Assembly: GCA_964530235.1 (NCBI GenBank) | Contig: CAZGYB010000001.1 | Location: 310,001 to 374,000, forward strand | Source: UM-FILTER-33-9 sp964530235 | GTDB lineage: Bacteria > Patescibacteriota > Microgenomatia > UBA1406 > GWC2-37-13 | DNA: 64,000 bases | Direction of reading: 5' to 3' | Shown here: positions 8,721 to 17,486 of the stretch, piece after piece | Numbering within the stretch: the first letter of the stretch is position 1 | How the letters are laid out: every line of letters starts with the position of its first letter | Notes under the pieces: model-generated | Seen by the model: the letters and a program-made list of their open reading frames with translations, nothing else | Database searches by the model: none | What the model was told of the DNA's origin: nothing | Made by a program: the position numbers and the translations under genes

Positions 8721-9377
8721 ATGCCTGTTAAAAAACCAACGTCACCAATTAAGGCCTCAACTCAAAGCTTTATTGAAATTGAAGATATTAAAGATGATGT
8801 GATGCTGTTGAAGGATTATTCGGCAGCTATTGCTATAGAAGTGGGGGCAGTCAATTTCTGGCTTCTTTCTGCGGAAGAACAGACATCGATTATTTATGCG
8901 TATGCAAGTCTTTTGAATTCACTCTCGTTTCCTGTTCAGATTTTAATTCTTTCAAAAAAAATGGATATTTCTTCCTATCTTGAGTATCTGGAAACAAAAA
9001 TAAAACTGAAACGAGATGAACTGATGAAAACACGATTGACCAGTTATAAGGAATTTATTAAAACAATTGTCAAAAAAAATACGGTACTTGAAAAAAAATT
9101 TTACTTTGTTGTTCCTTTTTCCCCGCTTGAAATGGGAGTAACTGGAGTCAGCAGTTCAGGCTTAAAAAAAGATTACGTGATAGCACGGGCTAAGACTGCG
9201 CTTTATCCGAAACGGGATAATATTTTACGCCTACTTGCAAAGATTGGTCTTCGTGCAACCGTTCTTCAGAAACAGGAATTGGTTGAGTTGTTTATTAATC
9301 TCTATAATCCGTCAGCAACCGGTCGGATGGTTGCCCCTGTGGAAAGTTACACCGACGTTGTTATGTCAAATTCATAG
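8721..9377 (+). CDS. TraC-like / VirB4 N-terminal-like domain protein
   Basis: 218 residues, soluble. The stretch from about 15 to 90 (IEIEDIKDDVMLLKDYSAAIAIEV, then FPVQILILSKKMD) matches the TraC-like N-terminal domain that precedes the motor domain in VirB4 proteins. There is no Walker A or B, so it is not an ATPase itself. It sits between prgI and virB4 with 3 bases to the latter. The arrangement suggests that the VirB4 N-terminal region exists as a separate subunit in this lineage, or that this is a paralogous adaptor. A charged helical part follows at about 90-140. Confidence 0.6.
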   Translation: MPVKKPTSPIKASTQSFIEIEDIKDDVMLLKDYSAAIAIEVGAVNFWLLSAEEQTSIIYAYASLLNSLSFPVQILILSKKMDISSYLEYLETKIKLKRDELMKTRLTSYKEFIKTIVKKNTVLEKKFYFVVPFSPLEMGVTGVSSSGLKKDYVIARAKTALYPKRDNILRLLAKIGLRATVLQKQELVELFINLYNPSATGRMVAPVESYTDVVMSNS

Positions 9378-9380
9378 CGT

Positions 9381-11117
9381 ATGTTAGGGCCAAAAAAGCA
9401 TAATACAACAAATACGCCTGAAAATGTGGGAGAAGTACTCGCACAGGGTGCTGTGTCGATTAAAGACTTAATTGCGCCTTCGTATGTTGAGACTGACTTT
9501 AATCACCTTAAAATCGACCAGAAGTTTTACCGGACGCTGTATGTTGTTGGATATCCTCGCTATGTTTCGGCAAACTGGCTATATTCGCTTATAACGTTTG
9601 ATCATCCGCTGTATATTTCAATGTATGTGTATCCGACAGAATCAAAGACGGTATTGGATGAGTTACGGAGGAAAATAGCCGAGATGGAAGCAACAATCGA
9701 GGCTGATATTAAAGCGGGAAAAGTTGTTGATCCAACGGTTCAGGTTTCACTTGACGATGCATTAGCTCTTCAGGCGGAGCTTGCAAAAGGCGCTGAACGG
9801 TTTTTCCAATTTGGTTTGTATATAACCATCCCCGCAGATTCAAAAGAAGAGTTGGATACTTTGACAAAAGAGGTTGATTCGACGCTTTCCTCAATCCTTA
9901 TTATTGCTAAGCAGGCAACACTTGAAATGGAAGAAGGATTTAAGGCAACGCTTCCGATGTTCTCCGATAAATTGTCCGTGTGGCGCAATATGGACTCTAC
10001 GTCACTAGCGATGACATTTCCGTTTTCAACAGCGTCGCTGACTCGGAACGAAGGAATTTTATATGGAATTAATCAGCATGACGGGAGTCTGATTATTTTT
10101 GACCGGTTTACTCTGGAGAATGCAAACTCTGTAATCTTGGGTAAATCAGGGGGAGGGAAAAGTTTTTACGTGAAGCTTGAAGCGCTACGGCTTCTCATGA
10201 TGGATGTGGATGTGATTATTATTGATCCGGAAAATGAGTATAAAAAACTGAGTGAATCAATGGGGGGAGAGTTTGTGATGTTTTCCAATAATTCAGAGTA
10301 CAAAATTAATCCGTTTGATTTGGCAGTCGATCATCCGGAGCCGGACGAACTTTCGAATAAAATTCTTGATCTCCATTCGCTTATGAAGGTGATTATGGGC
10401 GATTTAACACCTGCGCAGGATGCACTGCTTGATCGTGCGCTCGTTTTAACCTATCGCGAAAAAGGAATTACTCAAGACCCAGATACGTTTAAAAACCAGG
10501 CGCCTCTTCTTGAAGACTTATATAAAGTGTTTTTAGGAATGGAAACTCCGGAGGCAAAGGAACTTGCGGGGCGTTTGGAAAAATTTGTGATGGGTTCGGC
10601 TGCAGGAATCTTTAACCAGCGCTCGAACTTTGACATTAAAAATCATTTTACGGTATTCGGAATTCGTGATTTGGAAGAAAATATGAGACCGGTTGCCATG
10701 TATATTGTTCTTGATTACATCTGGAATACGGTTCGGCGGGGGGAAAAGAAAAAGAGAATACTTATTGTTGATGAGGCGTGGTATCTCATCAAGCATAAAG
10801 ATTCGGGTGCATATCTTCATAATTTTGCAAAGCGCGCCCGAAAATATTCACTTGGTTTGACAACCATTACTCAGGATGCAGAAGACTTTCTTGCAACCGA
10901 TGAAGGAAAAGCAATTGTGACAAACTCAAGTATGCAGATTATTTTGAAACAGTCGACTGCTGCAGTTGATAAAATCACCAACACGTTTTATTTAACCGGA
11001 GGAGAAAAGCATTTTCTGCTTTCTGCAGGAGTTGGAGAAGGACTTTTTTTCGCAGGTCAGTCGCATGTCGGATTCCGCGTCATAGCTTCGGATGAGGAAC
11101 GAGGATTGATTGAATAA
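9381..11117 (+). CDS. VirB4-like secretion ATPase
   Basis: 578 residues. An N-terminal VirB4 domain (about 1-240, including a coiled insert near 90-135) precedes the RecA-like motor: Walker A GKSGGGKSF at about 253, the IDPENEY strand at about 283, Walker B LIVDEAWYLI at about 463, and TQDAEDF just after, all typical of VirB4/TraU hexameric ATPases. It would power assembly of a pilus or DNA/protein transport at the inner face of the membrane. It closes the PrgI/TraC-like/VirB4 operon. No relaxase, coupling protein or oriT is present in the window, so an envelope pilus or uptake role is as likely as conjugation. Confidence 0.88.
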   Translation: MLGPKKHNTTNTPENVGEVLAQGAVSIKDLIAPSYVETDFNHLKIDQKFYRTLYVVGYPRYVSANWLYSLITFDHPLYISMYVYPTESKTVLDELRRKIAEMEATIEADIKAGKVVDPTVQVSLDDALALQAELAKGAERFFQFGLYITIPADSKEELDTLTKEVDSTLSSILIIAKQATLEMEEGFKATLPMFSDKLSVWRNMDSTSLAMTFPFSTASLTRNEGILYGINQHDGSLIIFDRFTLENANSVILGKSGGGKSFYVKLEALRLLMMDVDVIIIDPENEYKKLSESMGGEFVMFSNNSEYKINPFDLAVDHPEPDELSNKILDLHSLMKVIMGDLTPAQDALLDRALVLTYREKGITQDPDTFKNQAPLLEDLYKVFLGMETPEAKELAGRLEKFVMGSAAGIFNQRSNFDIKNHFTVFGIRDLEENMRPVAMYIVLDYIWNTVRRGEKKKRILIVDEAWYLIKHKDSGAYLHNFAKRARKYSLGLTTITQDAEDFLATDEGKAIVTNSSMQIILKQSTAAVDKITNTFYLTGGEKHFLLSAGVGEGLFFAGQSHVGFRVIASDEERGLIE

Positions 11118-11132
11118 TTGCTCCGTGATTGA

Positions 11133-11156
11133 TATACTATAGGATTTACTATCCTA
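11133..11156 (+). promoter_or_regulatory. -10 box and small dyad before the orphan at 11161
   Basis: TATACT (11133-11138) is followed by TAGGAT (11140-11145) and its inverted copy ATCCTA (11151-11156), ending 4 bases before ATG 11161. The dyad would lie in the short leader and could be an operator or a hairpin over the start region. Confidence 0.35.
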
Positions 11157-11160
11157 CTAT

Positions 11161-11947
11161 ATGGAGCAGTCTACTATAAAATATGCTGGTTCTTTGCGAA
11201 ATAAAAGATATGATTTTCGGTTTAGACTCAGATATGAAAATATCATTGGACCAGACGTTTTATATGATCGGGAATATCCAGAGTATGAAGAAAGCTTAGG
11301 TGCTGCAATCGGAGATTTTCCTGATTTTCTCACATCTTTTCCTGTTCCAGTACATATATTTGATCCTTTTGCGCCTCTCACTTTTATTCGATCCTTGCGG
11401 GAAAAAGGCTTAGTTGCAGGAGGAGTTGCTTTAACTTTGACAGAAAGGCGAAGTCAAGGTCAAGTTGCTGATGATAAACAAAATAATTTGAAGTTAATTG
11501 TTGGAAAGGATTTTTTTAAACATGCTGATTGGAAGATGCAAACCGCTAATTACTTAAGGAAAAATGCTATTAACGGATTTCAGTTAATAACATGTTTGCC
11601 AGGCGCTGCATGGCGTTTTTTATGCGCCAGATCACGGTTATTTTAGGATTCCATTATCTCTTCACTGGCTTACCGTAAACAGACTTTGGCAGTATCTTGA
11701 CCCGGACAACGGTGTTCTGTTAGTAGATTTCCATTTTACTGAAAGCGATAATTCTGTTTTACTATCTAAAAGGGTAATGCAGGAGCAACTTGCCTTATGG
11801 GAGACTAAAATGAACGAAAGGGGTATGTCTGCTCAGTTATTTGATAGGCAAATATTACGGCTTAATCGAACCGCAACTGATCCAAAAGTGTTGCCAATAA
11901 TTCCTCAAATAGAAGAGGAGGCTGGAAATTATTGGAGAGGTATTTGA
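11161..11947 (+). pseudogene. Unrecognised gene interrupted by a +1 frameshift
   Basis: The frame opened at 11161 runs for 161 codons to a stop at 11646, but its last dozen residues look out of register. From about 11588 the next frame is open to TGA 11945-11947 and reads like protein, with GYFRIPLSLHWLTVN, then YLDPDNGVLLVDFHF. The switch fits a surplus T in the six-T run at 11616-11621; dropping one T joins the frames through WRFYAPDHGYF into one protein of about 261 residues. It is either a real frameshift, programmed slippage or an assembly error. The product is not recognised; it appears soluble and lacks a signal peptide. The end overlaps the merR-type gene on the other strand by 19 bases. 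Confidence 0.65.
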
Positions 11948-12714
11948 AGTTCGGTTACCAAATTTTCTTCGTTTTGTTCTACAAAACTTCCGCGCCAATA
12001 TATTTCTCTGCAGTCTAACTCGGGAAGACGTTTCAGATGGTTTTCCGTGACATATGTATCCATAAATTGCCACACATAGGACATGTAGGAGTACGAACCG
12101 ATATGCATATAGCTAAGTGTTTTGTGTTGAGGAACTTGAGCAAGATCAACTCCTGCGACGGTTTTAGGTTTTGCATTGCCGAGGTGTACACAGGTAGTCA
12201 TGGTTGAATCATGGGGGGCGTACTCTTTATTATGGAAGATAGTCATACCAGGATAATGATAGGTATTATCTCCAACACGCTCAAAAACTTCTCTTTGATG
12301 AGATGCTATATCGACATACCGACCTTGTTTTTTCAGGGAATAAATCCAATAGGGCGATATGTGTTTTATTTTGGGTGAAATAAGAAGGTGGTTTGTTTTA
12401 AGTGACGACACAAATTCTTTTGCTTTTTGTATTCGTTTTTCAAGAATTTTTTTTTGTTCAGTCATTTCTTTATCTTTTTTTTCAAACAAAGCTTGGAGTA
12501 AGTCGTTGCGATGGAGATATATTTTAATATCTTTTAATTTCACGCCGAACTGTTTAAGAAGAGTTATTTTTTGAAAAATCAATGCCTGTTTAGGCTCATA
12601 TAAACGGAATATCCCTCTCCGGCGTGATGGCTTTAGTAGCCCGATTCGGTCATAGTGAATAATCGTTTTTTTTGAGGTATCACATATTTCTGCAAACTCT
12701 TTTGTAAACAGCAT
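11929..12714 (-). CDS. MerR-family regulator with GyrI-like effector domain
   Basis: 261 residues. A MerR winged helix fills about 1-75 (FAEICDTSKKTIIHYDRIGLLKP, then a R-x-Y wing). A dimerisation helix follows at about 78-115, then a GyrI-like/SOUL-type ligand domain (about 120-255), the layout of BmrR-like multidrug sensors. It probably binds the divergent promoter at 12745-12775 and twists it on drug binding, switching on the UvrA-like/ABC/DinB operon. The Y in HYDR replaces the more usual YYxxxGLL pattern only slightly. Confidence 0.8.
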   Translation of the reverse strand: MLFTKEFAEICDTSKKTIIHYDRIGLLKPSRRRGIFRLYEPKQALIFQKITLLKQFGVKLKDIKIYLHRNDLLQALFEKKDKEMTEQKKILEKRIQKAKEFVSSLKTNHLLISPKIKHISPYWIYSLKKQGRYVDIASHQREVFERVGDNTYHYPGMTIFHNKEYAPHDSTMTTCVHLGNAKPKTVAGVDLAQVPQHKTLSYMHIGSYSYMSYVWQFMDTYVTENHLKRLPELDCREIYWRGSFVEQNEENLVTELQIPLQ

Positions 12715-12744
12715 ACGAATATTATACGTTACTGAAAAACCCGC

Positions 12745-12775
12745 TTGCGTATGACGTTAGGGCATGGTATATAAT
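12745..12775 (+). promoter_or_regulatory. MerR-type promoter with 19-base spacer
   Basis: TTGCGT (12745-12750) and TATAAT (12770-12775) are 19 bases apart, the over-long spacing typical of promoters activated by MerR-family proteins. The spacer holds an imperfect dyad (ATGxCxTxAxGxCAT, 12751-12765). ATG 12784 follows the -10 box by 8 bases, so the mRNA is probably leaderless. The divergent MerR-type gene starts at 12714. Confidence 0.55.
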
Positions 12776-12783
12776 CGCCCCAA

Positions 12784-15054
12784 ATGAATATACGAGTCAG
12801 AAATGCGTATGAACATAATTTGAAACATGTGGATGTTGATATTCCACGAAATAAACTTGTGGTATTTACCGGTTTATCTGGTGCGGGAAAATCCTCGCTT
12901 GTTTTTGATGTTATATATGCAGAGGCACAGCGACAGTATCTGGAGAGTTTGAGTACCTATGCGCGTAAATCACTTCCTAAAATTGGTCTTCCGAAGGCAG
13001 ATGAGATTAGTGGTATATCTCCGGCTATTGTTATTGATCAAAAAAAACTGGGGACAAATCCTCGATCAACCGTTGGAACCGTAACTGAAATCTATACGTA
13101 TCTTCGTCTCTTATTCAGCCGGTATGGAATCCCAGAAATTGGAGACTCAAATCTTTTCTCATTTAATAATCCTGAAGGGGCATGTAAAAAATGCAGAGGA
13201 TTAGGAGAAGAGCTTACAATTGATGAAAATGCTGTTTTTGACTGGAACAAATCCATTATAAGTGGGGGGATCCGACATTCTGAATTTAAGCCAAACAGTC
13301 GGAGAACGAACATTATTGTTGCAAGCGGTTTGTTTGATGTCTCTAAACCGCTGAAACATTTTAGTCGTGAGGAGTTAAACAAACTATTATACAGTGAGAG
13401 AATTATTTTAAGTGACAAGACACAGGGGTTTATTCAAAACTATAGTTTTGAAGGGGTAATAACAGGTATTTTAAGACGAAGAGCGGATAGAAGGGGTCTT
13501 TCGTCCTCAGCTTTGGGACACGATCACCGCTTCTTTAAATTGACGCATTGTAGAGGGTGTGATGGATCGCGGCTAAATACAAAGGCGCGTTCAGTTGCTA
13601 TCGAAGGAAAAACGATTGTTGACCTTGTGAATATGGAACTTGACGATTTACTTGTATTTATTCGAAAAATAGATCACCCGCTTGCAAAACCCATTACAGA
13701 AAAAATTTCAAAAATGATCAGCAGTCTTTCCGATATAGGACTTGGATATCTTTCATTAAGTAGGTCGGTGCGAACTCTTTCCGGGGGTGAGTCACAGCGG
13801 GTTAAAATAGCTCGTCAGTTAGGGTGTAGTCTTGTTGAAATGCTCTATATTCTTGATGAACCGACAATCGGTCTTCACCCGAAAGATATAAAACAGATGA
13901 TCTATTTACTGAAGAGAATAAGAGATAAGGAAAACTCTGTATTGGTTGTTGAACATGATTTGGAAGTCATAAGGTCTGCAGATATGATAGTTGATATCGG
14001 CCCACGAGCGGGAAAACAGGGAGGAAGAATAATATATGCTGGAAAACCTACTGATATTGTGAGTCAAAGCGAATCAATAACGGGAATATATATGCAAAGA
14101 TATATAGGAGGTAACTCGCAACTCAATAAACCCAAGCAGAATAACAGATCTGAAAGCTTTTTAACGATTTCCAATGCAAAAGCAAATAACTTAAAAAATG
14201 TCAGCGCAAAGATTCCGGTTGGCGAATTAACTTGCATTACCGGCGTTGCAGGATCTGGAAAAAGTTCGCTTATTTTTGACTGTTTCCTCTCTCAATACCC
14301 TCGTTCAATTGTTATTGACCAGTCTTCAATTGGTGCAATGTCCCGGAGTAATCCGGCAACATATACACAAGTATTTAATCGAATCCGTAAGATTTTTTCA
14401 TTGGCAACGAAACAAAGTATTGGTCTTTTTAGTTTTAACTCTCAAGGAGCTTGTGAAACATGCGAGGGACTTGGTTACCGAGAAATAGATATGCATTTTT
14501 TAAGCAGTGTAACGCTTATATGTGCAGAATGCAGCGGGAGGAGATATAAAAAGGAAGTACTCTCTTTTACATATAAAGGGAAATCTATTGCTGATGTTTT
14601 AGATATGACAATCAGTGAGGCGATTTGTTTCTTTGAAGAAAAAGAAATACTAAGACGATTAGCCGTTTTAGAATCTGTTGGACTTGGTTATCTAACTCTT
14701 GGTCAATCACTGAATACACTATCAGGCGGCGAGGCTCAAAGAGTCAAACTTGCAAGCGAACTGCATAAAAAAGGGAATATCTATGTTCTTGATGAGCCGA
14801 CAACAGGACTTCATAGAGCTGATATAGAAAAATTAATAGACATTTTGAATAACCTAGTATCGAAGGGCAACACAGTCATAGTTATTGAGCATAATCTTGA
14901 TGTTATCACCCGTGCTGATTGGATTATTGATCTTGGCCCTGAAGGAGGGGAAAGGGGGGGCGAGGTTGTTGTTCAGGGCGTGATGAATAACGTTGTTTCT
15001 TGCAATAAATCGTTTACCGGAAAATATGTAAAACGGTATTTAGGTTTGGCATAA
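12784..15054 (+). CDS. Short UvrA-like ABC ATPase lacking the UvrB-binding region
   Basis: 756 residues against about 940 for UvrA. Two ABC modules are complete: Walker A GLSGAGKSSL near 30 and GVAGSGKSSL near 487, signatures LSGGESQRVK and LSGGEAQRVK, Walker B LDEPTIGLHP and LDEPTTGLHR. Zinc-binding CxxC pairs remain (CKKCRGLG, CRGC, CETCEGLG, CAEC). The sequence jumps from the LLFSRYG helix straight to FSFNNPEGACKKC, so the first zinc module and UvrB-binding domain of true UvrA are missing. It therefore should not serve nucleotide excision with UvrB. Related short UvrA paralogues are associated with tolerance to DNA-binding drugs, and the MerR and exporter neighbours fit that. Confidence 0.85.
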   Translation: MNIRVRNAYEHNLKHVDVDIPRNKLVVFTGLSGAGKSSLVFDVIYAEAQRQYLESLSTYARKSLPKIGLPKADEISGISPAIVIDQKKLGTNPRSTVGTVTEIYTYLRLLFSRYGIPEIGDSNLFSFNNPEGACKKCRGLGEELTIDENAVFDWNKSIISGGIRHSEFKPNSRRTNIIVASGLFDVSKPLKHFSREELNKLLYSERIILSDKTQGFIQNYSFEGVITGILRRRADRRGLSSSALGHDHRFFKLTHCRGCDGSRLNTKARSVAIEGKTIVDLVNMELDDLLVFIRKIDHPLAKPITEKISKMISSLSDIGLGYLSLSRSVRTLSGGESQRVKIARQLGCSLVEMLYILDEPTIGLHPKDIKQMIYLLKRIRDKENSVLVVEHDLEVIRSADMIVDIGPRAGKQGGRIIYAGKPTDIVSQSESITGIYMQRYIGGNSQLNKPKQNNRSESFLTISNAKANNLKNVSAKIPVGELTCITGVAGSGKSSLIFDCFLSQYPRSIVIDQSSIGAMSRSNPATYTQVFNRIRKIFSLATKQSIGLFSFNSQGACETCEGLGYREIDMHFLSSVTLICAECSGRRYKKEVLSFTYKGKSIADVLDMTISEAICFFEEKEILRRLAVLESVGLGYLTLGQSLNTLSGGEAQRVKLASELHKKGNIYVLDEPTTGLHRADIEKLIDILNNLVSKGNTVIVIEHNLDVITRADWIIDLGPEGGERGGEVVVQGVMNNVVSCNKSFTGKYVKRYLGLA

Positions 15055-15072
15055 AGTGTAACTTTTTCGATT

Positions 15073-16878
15073 ATGAAACACAAAATATTCAGTTTTTTTC
15101 AGCTTGTAAAGAATTTATTGTGGATTCTTACAATTAGCTATTCAATAAATAAGGTAAAGTTTTGTATTCGGGTATTAACGACCTTATGTTATGTATTTTT
15201 TCCCATATTGTCCTACTGGTTTTTAAAACAAATTATAGATTTGGCTGTAGGGGCAACTAAAGCGGAAGGATTAGCTTTGATAACTTTTTTGTATCTGATA
15301 GCCCTCAAAATCAGTTTTGATGTGGGATGGTATTTTTTAGATACTTTTTTGGAAGGACTTTTTAAAATCATGCGTTTTGACCTGGAGGCCTTTTTTGCTG
15401 AAACAATAGTAAAAAAACTGAATACTTTGGATCTTGGATTTTTTGAGAATAGTTCATTCTTAGATTTAAAACAAAAAGCACTTGATACTTATACCTGGAG
15501 ACCTACAGAAATGCTGAATATCGCGTTTTGGAGCTTGTACAATGTTGTTCAAATTATTGTTCAAAGCGTTATCATAGCTCAGATTAGCTTTGTTTGGCTT
15601 GCAATGTTGTTTTTATTTCAGATCCCCTCATTGATTATTCTACTGAGACTTGGTCAATCTGCATGGAATATTCAAGATGCGGATTCAACGACCCGAAGAA
15701 AATTTCAATACTTTGCTGGCTTGTTCGAGAATGTTTCCTATATCAAAGAATTTATTTTATATGACGTCGGAGATTATTTTATAGGGAAGATACGTAATCT
15801 TTTAGGAGAGTTTCATACGCATCAAAAACAGATTGAAAAAAAAAGAGTTGTTTTTGGATTTGGAGGCGTGGTTTTATCGAACTTTCCCGTTTGGTATATT
15901 ACAGTTGAGCTGTTGTTAAAACTTGTTTTTAAAGAAATTACTGCGGGTTTACTTCTTTTTTATCTGAATAACCTTGGTGCTTTTTCTCTCGCCCTGTCTA
16001 ATTTAGTGAAAAACATTAATTACGGATATGAGGTTAATTTGTATATTGCAGAGATTCGAAAATTTTTGGAATTAAAAAACCTAATTGTAGAAAGCAATAA
16101 TCCAGTTATTCCAAATATCGATAAAGGAATTTCTATTGATATTCAGCGTGTTCATTTCCGGTATCCAAACAGTAAAAGGAAGGTTTTCTCTGATTTTTCC
16201 TTAACAATCAAAGCAAAGACGAAAATAGCTTTTGTTGGAGAGAACGGATCCGGTAAAACAACGCTTATAAAATTGTTAAGCAGATTTTATGATGTTCAGG
16301 AAGGAAAAATATTGATAAACGGTGTTGATATCCGTTTAATTCCGCTTCAAACACTTCGCTCTTTGTTTGCTACATTGTTTCAAGACTATGTAGGGTACGA
16401 TCTTACGGTAAACGAGAATATCGGAATCGGGAAAATCGGCCGAATAACAGATGAATTCGAAATCCGAAATGCAGCAACAATGGCTGGAGCCGATACATTT
16501 ATTCAATCACTCCCCCAAAAATACAAACAGCAACTCGGGACAGCGTTTATGAACGGAGAACAGCTATCAACCGGAGAGTGGCAGAGAATTGCTTTGGCAA
16601 AGGCATTTATACGAAACAGTCATATTACGATTTTAGATGAGCCGACGGCTGCGGTTGACGCTAAAACCGAACATGAAATATTCAATCGGGTATTGGAACT
16701 TGTCAAAAATAAGACGGTTATTATGATATCTCATCGTTTTTCAACAGTACGCAACGCTGATGAAATTATTGTTTTGAAAAAAGGGAAAATAATTGAGCAT
16801 GGTAGACACGAAGAACTTATGGACAGAAAAGGAGAATATGCAGAGATGTTTAATCTACAAGCAAAGGCGTATAATTAA
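15073..16878 (+). CDS. ABC exporter (fused membrane and ATPase domains)
   Basis: 601 residues. Six predicted membrane helices (about 20-310) are followed by an ATPase domain: Walker A GENGSGKTTL near 396, Q-loop at LFQDY, signature LSTGEWQR (a variant of LSGGQ) and Walker B ITILDEPTAAVD, then the SHRFSTVRNAD switch region. This is the half-transporter layout of drug or lipid exporters that dimerise. It begins 18 bases after the UvrA-like gene and is probably co-transcribed. The substrate cannot be read from sequence; a toxic DNA-binding compound would suit the operon. Confidence 0.85.
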   Translation: MKHKIFSFFQLVKNLLWILTISYSINKVKFCIRVLTTLCYVFFPILSYWFLKQIIDLAVGATKAEGLALITFLYLIALKISFDVGWYFLDTFLEGLFKIMRFDLEAFFAETIVKKLNTLDLGFFENSSFLDLKQKALDTYTWRPTEMLNIAFWSLYNVVQIIVQSVIIAQISFVWLAMLFLFQIPSLIILLRLGQSAWNIQDADSTTRRKFQYFAGLFENVSYIKEFILYDVGDYFIGKIRNLLGEFHTHQKQIEKKRVVFGFGGVVLSNFPVWYITVELLLKLVFKEITAGLLLFYLNNLGAFSLALSNLVKNINYGYEVNLYIAEIRKFLELKNLIVESNNPVIPNIDKGISIDIQRVHFRYPNSKRKVFSDFSLTIKAKTKIAFVGENGSGKTTLIKLLSRFYDVQEGKILINGVDIRLIPLQTLRSLFATLFQDYVGYDLTVNENIGIGKIGRITDEFEIRNAATMAGADTFIQSLPQKYKQQLGTAFMNGEQLSTGEWQRIALAKAFIRNSHITILDEPTAAVDAKTEHEIFNRVLELVKNKTVIMISHRFSTVRNADEIIVLKKGKIIEHGRHEELMDRKGEYAEMFNLQAKAYN

Positions 16879-16923
16879 AAATGAAAAAGATTGTTAGTAA
16901 GAAGTTAGAACTCAAGAACAACT

Positions 16924-17466
16924 ATGAAAAAATATAAAGATGTTGTAAATCAAAAAATTCAAAAAGTAGTAAATAAATCAGCCTTAGACTTTATACACTC
17001 ATTTTTAATGAACCGCGATATAAATCGGGAATATTATTCACTTGTTCCGGAAGAAAAATTAGATATCCATTTGGTTGATAACGGATTAGTTAAATCGGAT
17101 TCACCGAGACAAAATCTTCTTCATCAAGTTGACACAACAAGAGACTATGTACAGGGGATTAAAACGGGGGAGTTGTTGTTTAAAAGAAACAGTGAATATG
17201 TTGAGATACAAAATTCCACTCCTTTTTCAAAGGACGAATTATTAGAACAACTTGACTCTTCGACTTTCAGTGTTATTGAAACTCTCCAAAGAGAAGATAT
17301 TGGAGCAATCAGAATTTCTGTTCCGTGGAGCAAAACACCTGTTATAGCACTACAGATGATTTGGGCGTTAAACAATCACGAAATTTTGCATACTGGATGG
17401 AATTTAGCATATATGGATTTATTTAATATTCCTCGTTTCCCGAAACTGAAAGCTTTATGGGGATGA
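16924..17466 (+). CDS. DinB-fold protein
   Basis: 180 residues, soluble and helical. The pattern fits the DinB/YfiT four-helix family: a histidine in LLHQVDTTRDYV (about 67) and the closing NNHEILHTGWNLAYMDL with two more histidines (about 155-160), giving the three-His metal site. DinB-fold enzymes act as thiol-dependent transferases or hydrolases in stress and antibiotic response. It is the last gene of the MerR-linked cassette, 45 bases after the exporter, so a role in detoxifying the same compound is a reasonable guess. Confidence 0.6.
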   Translation: MKKYKDVVNQKIQKVVNKSALDFIHSFLMNRDINREYYSLVPEEKLDIHLVDNGLVKSDSPRQNLLHQVDTTRDYVQGIKTGELLFKRNSEYVEIQNSTPFSKDELLEQLDSSTFSVIETLQREDIGAIRISVPWSKTPVIALQMIWALNNHEILHTGWNLAYMDLFNIPRFPKLKALWG

Positions 17467-17474
17467 TTGATTGA

Positions 17475-17480
17475 TATAAT
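17475..17480 (+). promoter_or_regulatory. TATAAT box 6 bases before gltX
   Basis: Perfect -10 hexamer with 6 bases to ATG 17487, implying a leaderless gltX mRNA. No convincing -35. Confidence 0.5.
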
Positions 17481-17486
17481 ATCTTC

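Noticed and set aside
12784..15054. Nucleotide-excision repair UvrA
   Set aside because: The UvrB-binding region and first zinc module are absent and the gene belongs to a MerR/exporter operon, so it is not treated as the housekeeping uvrA.
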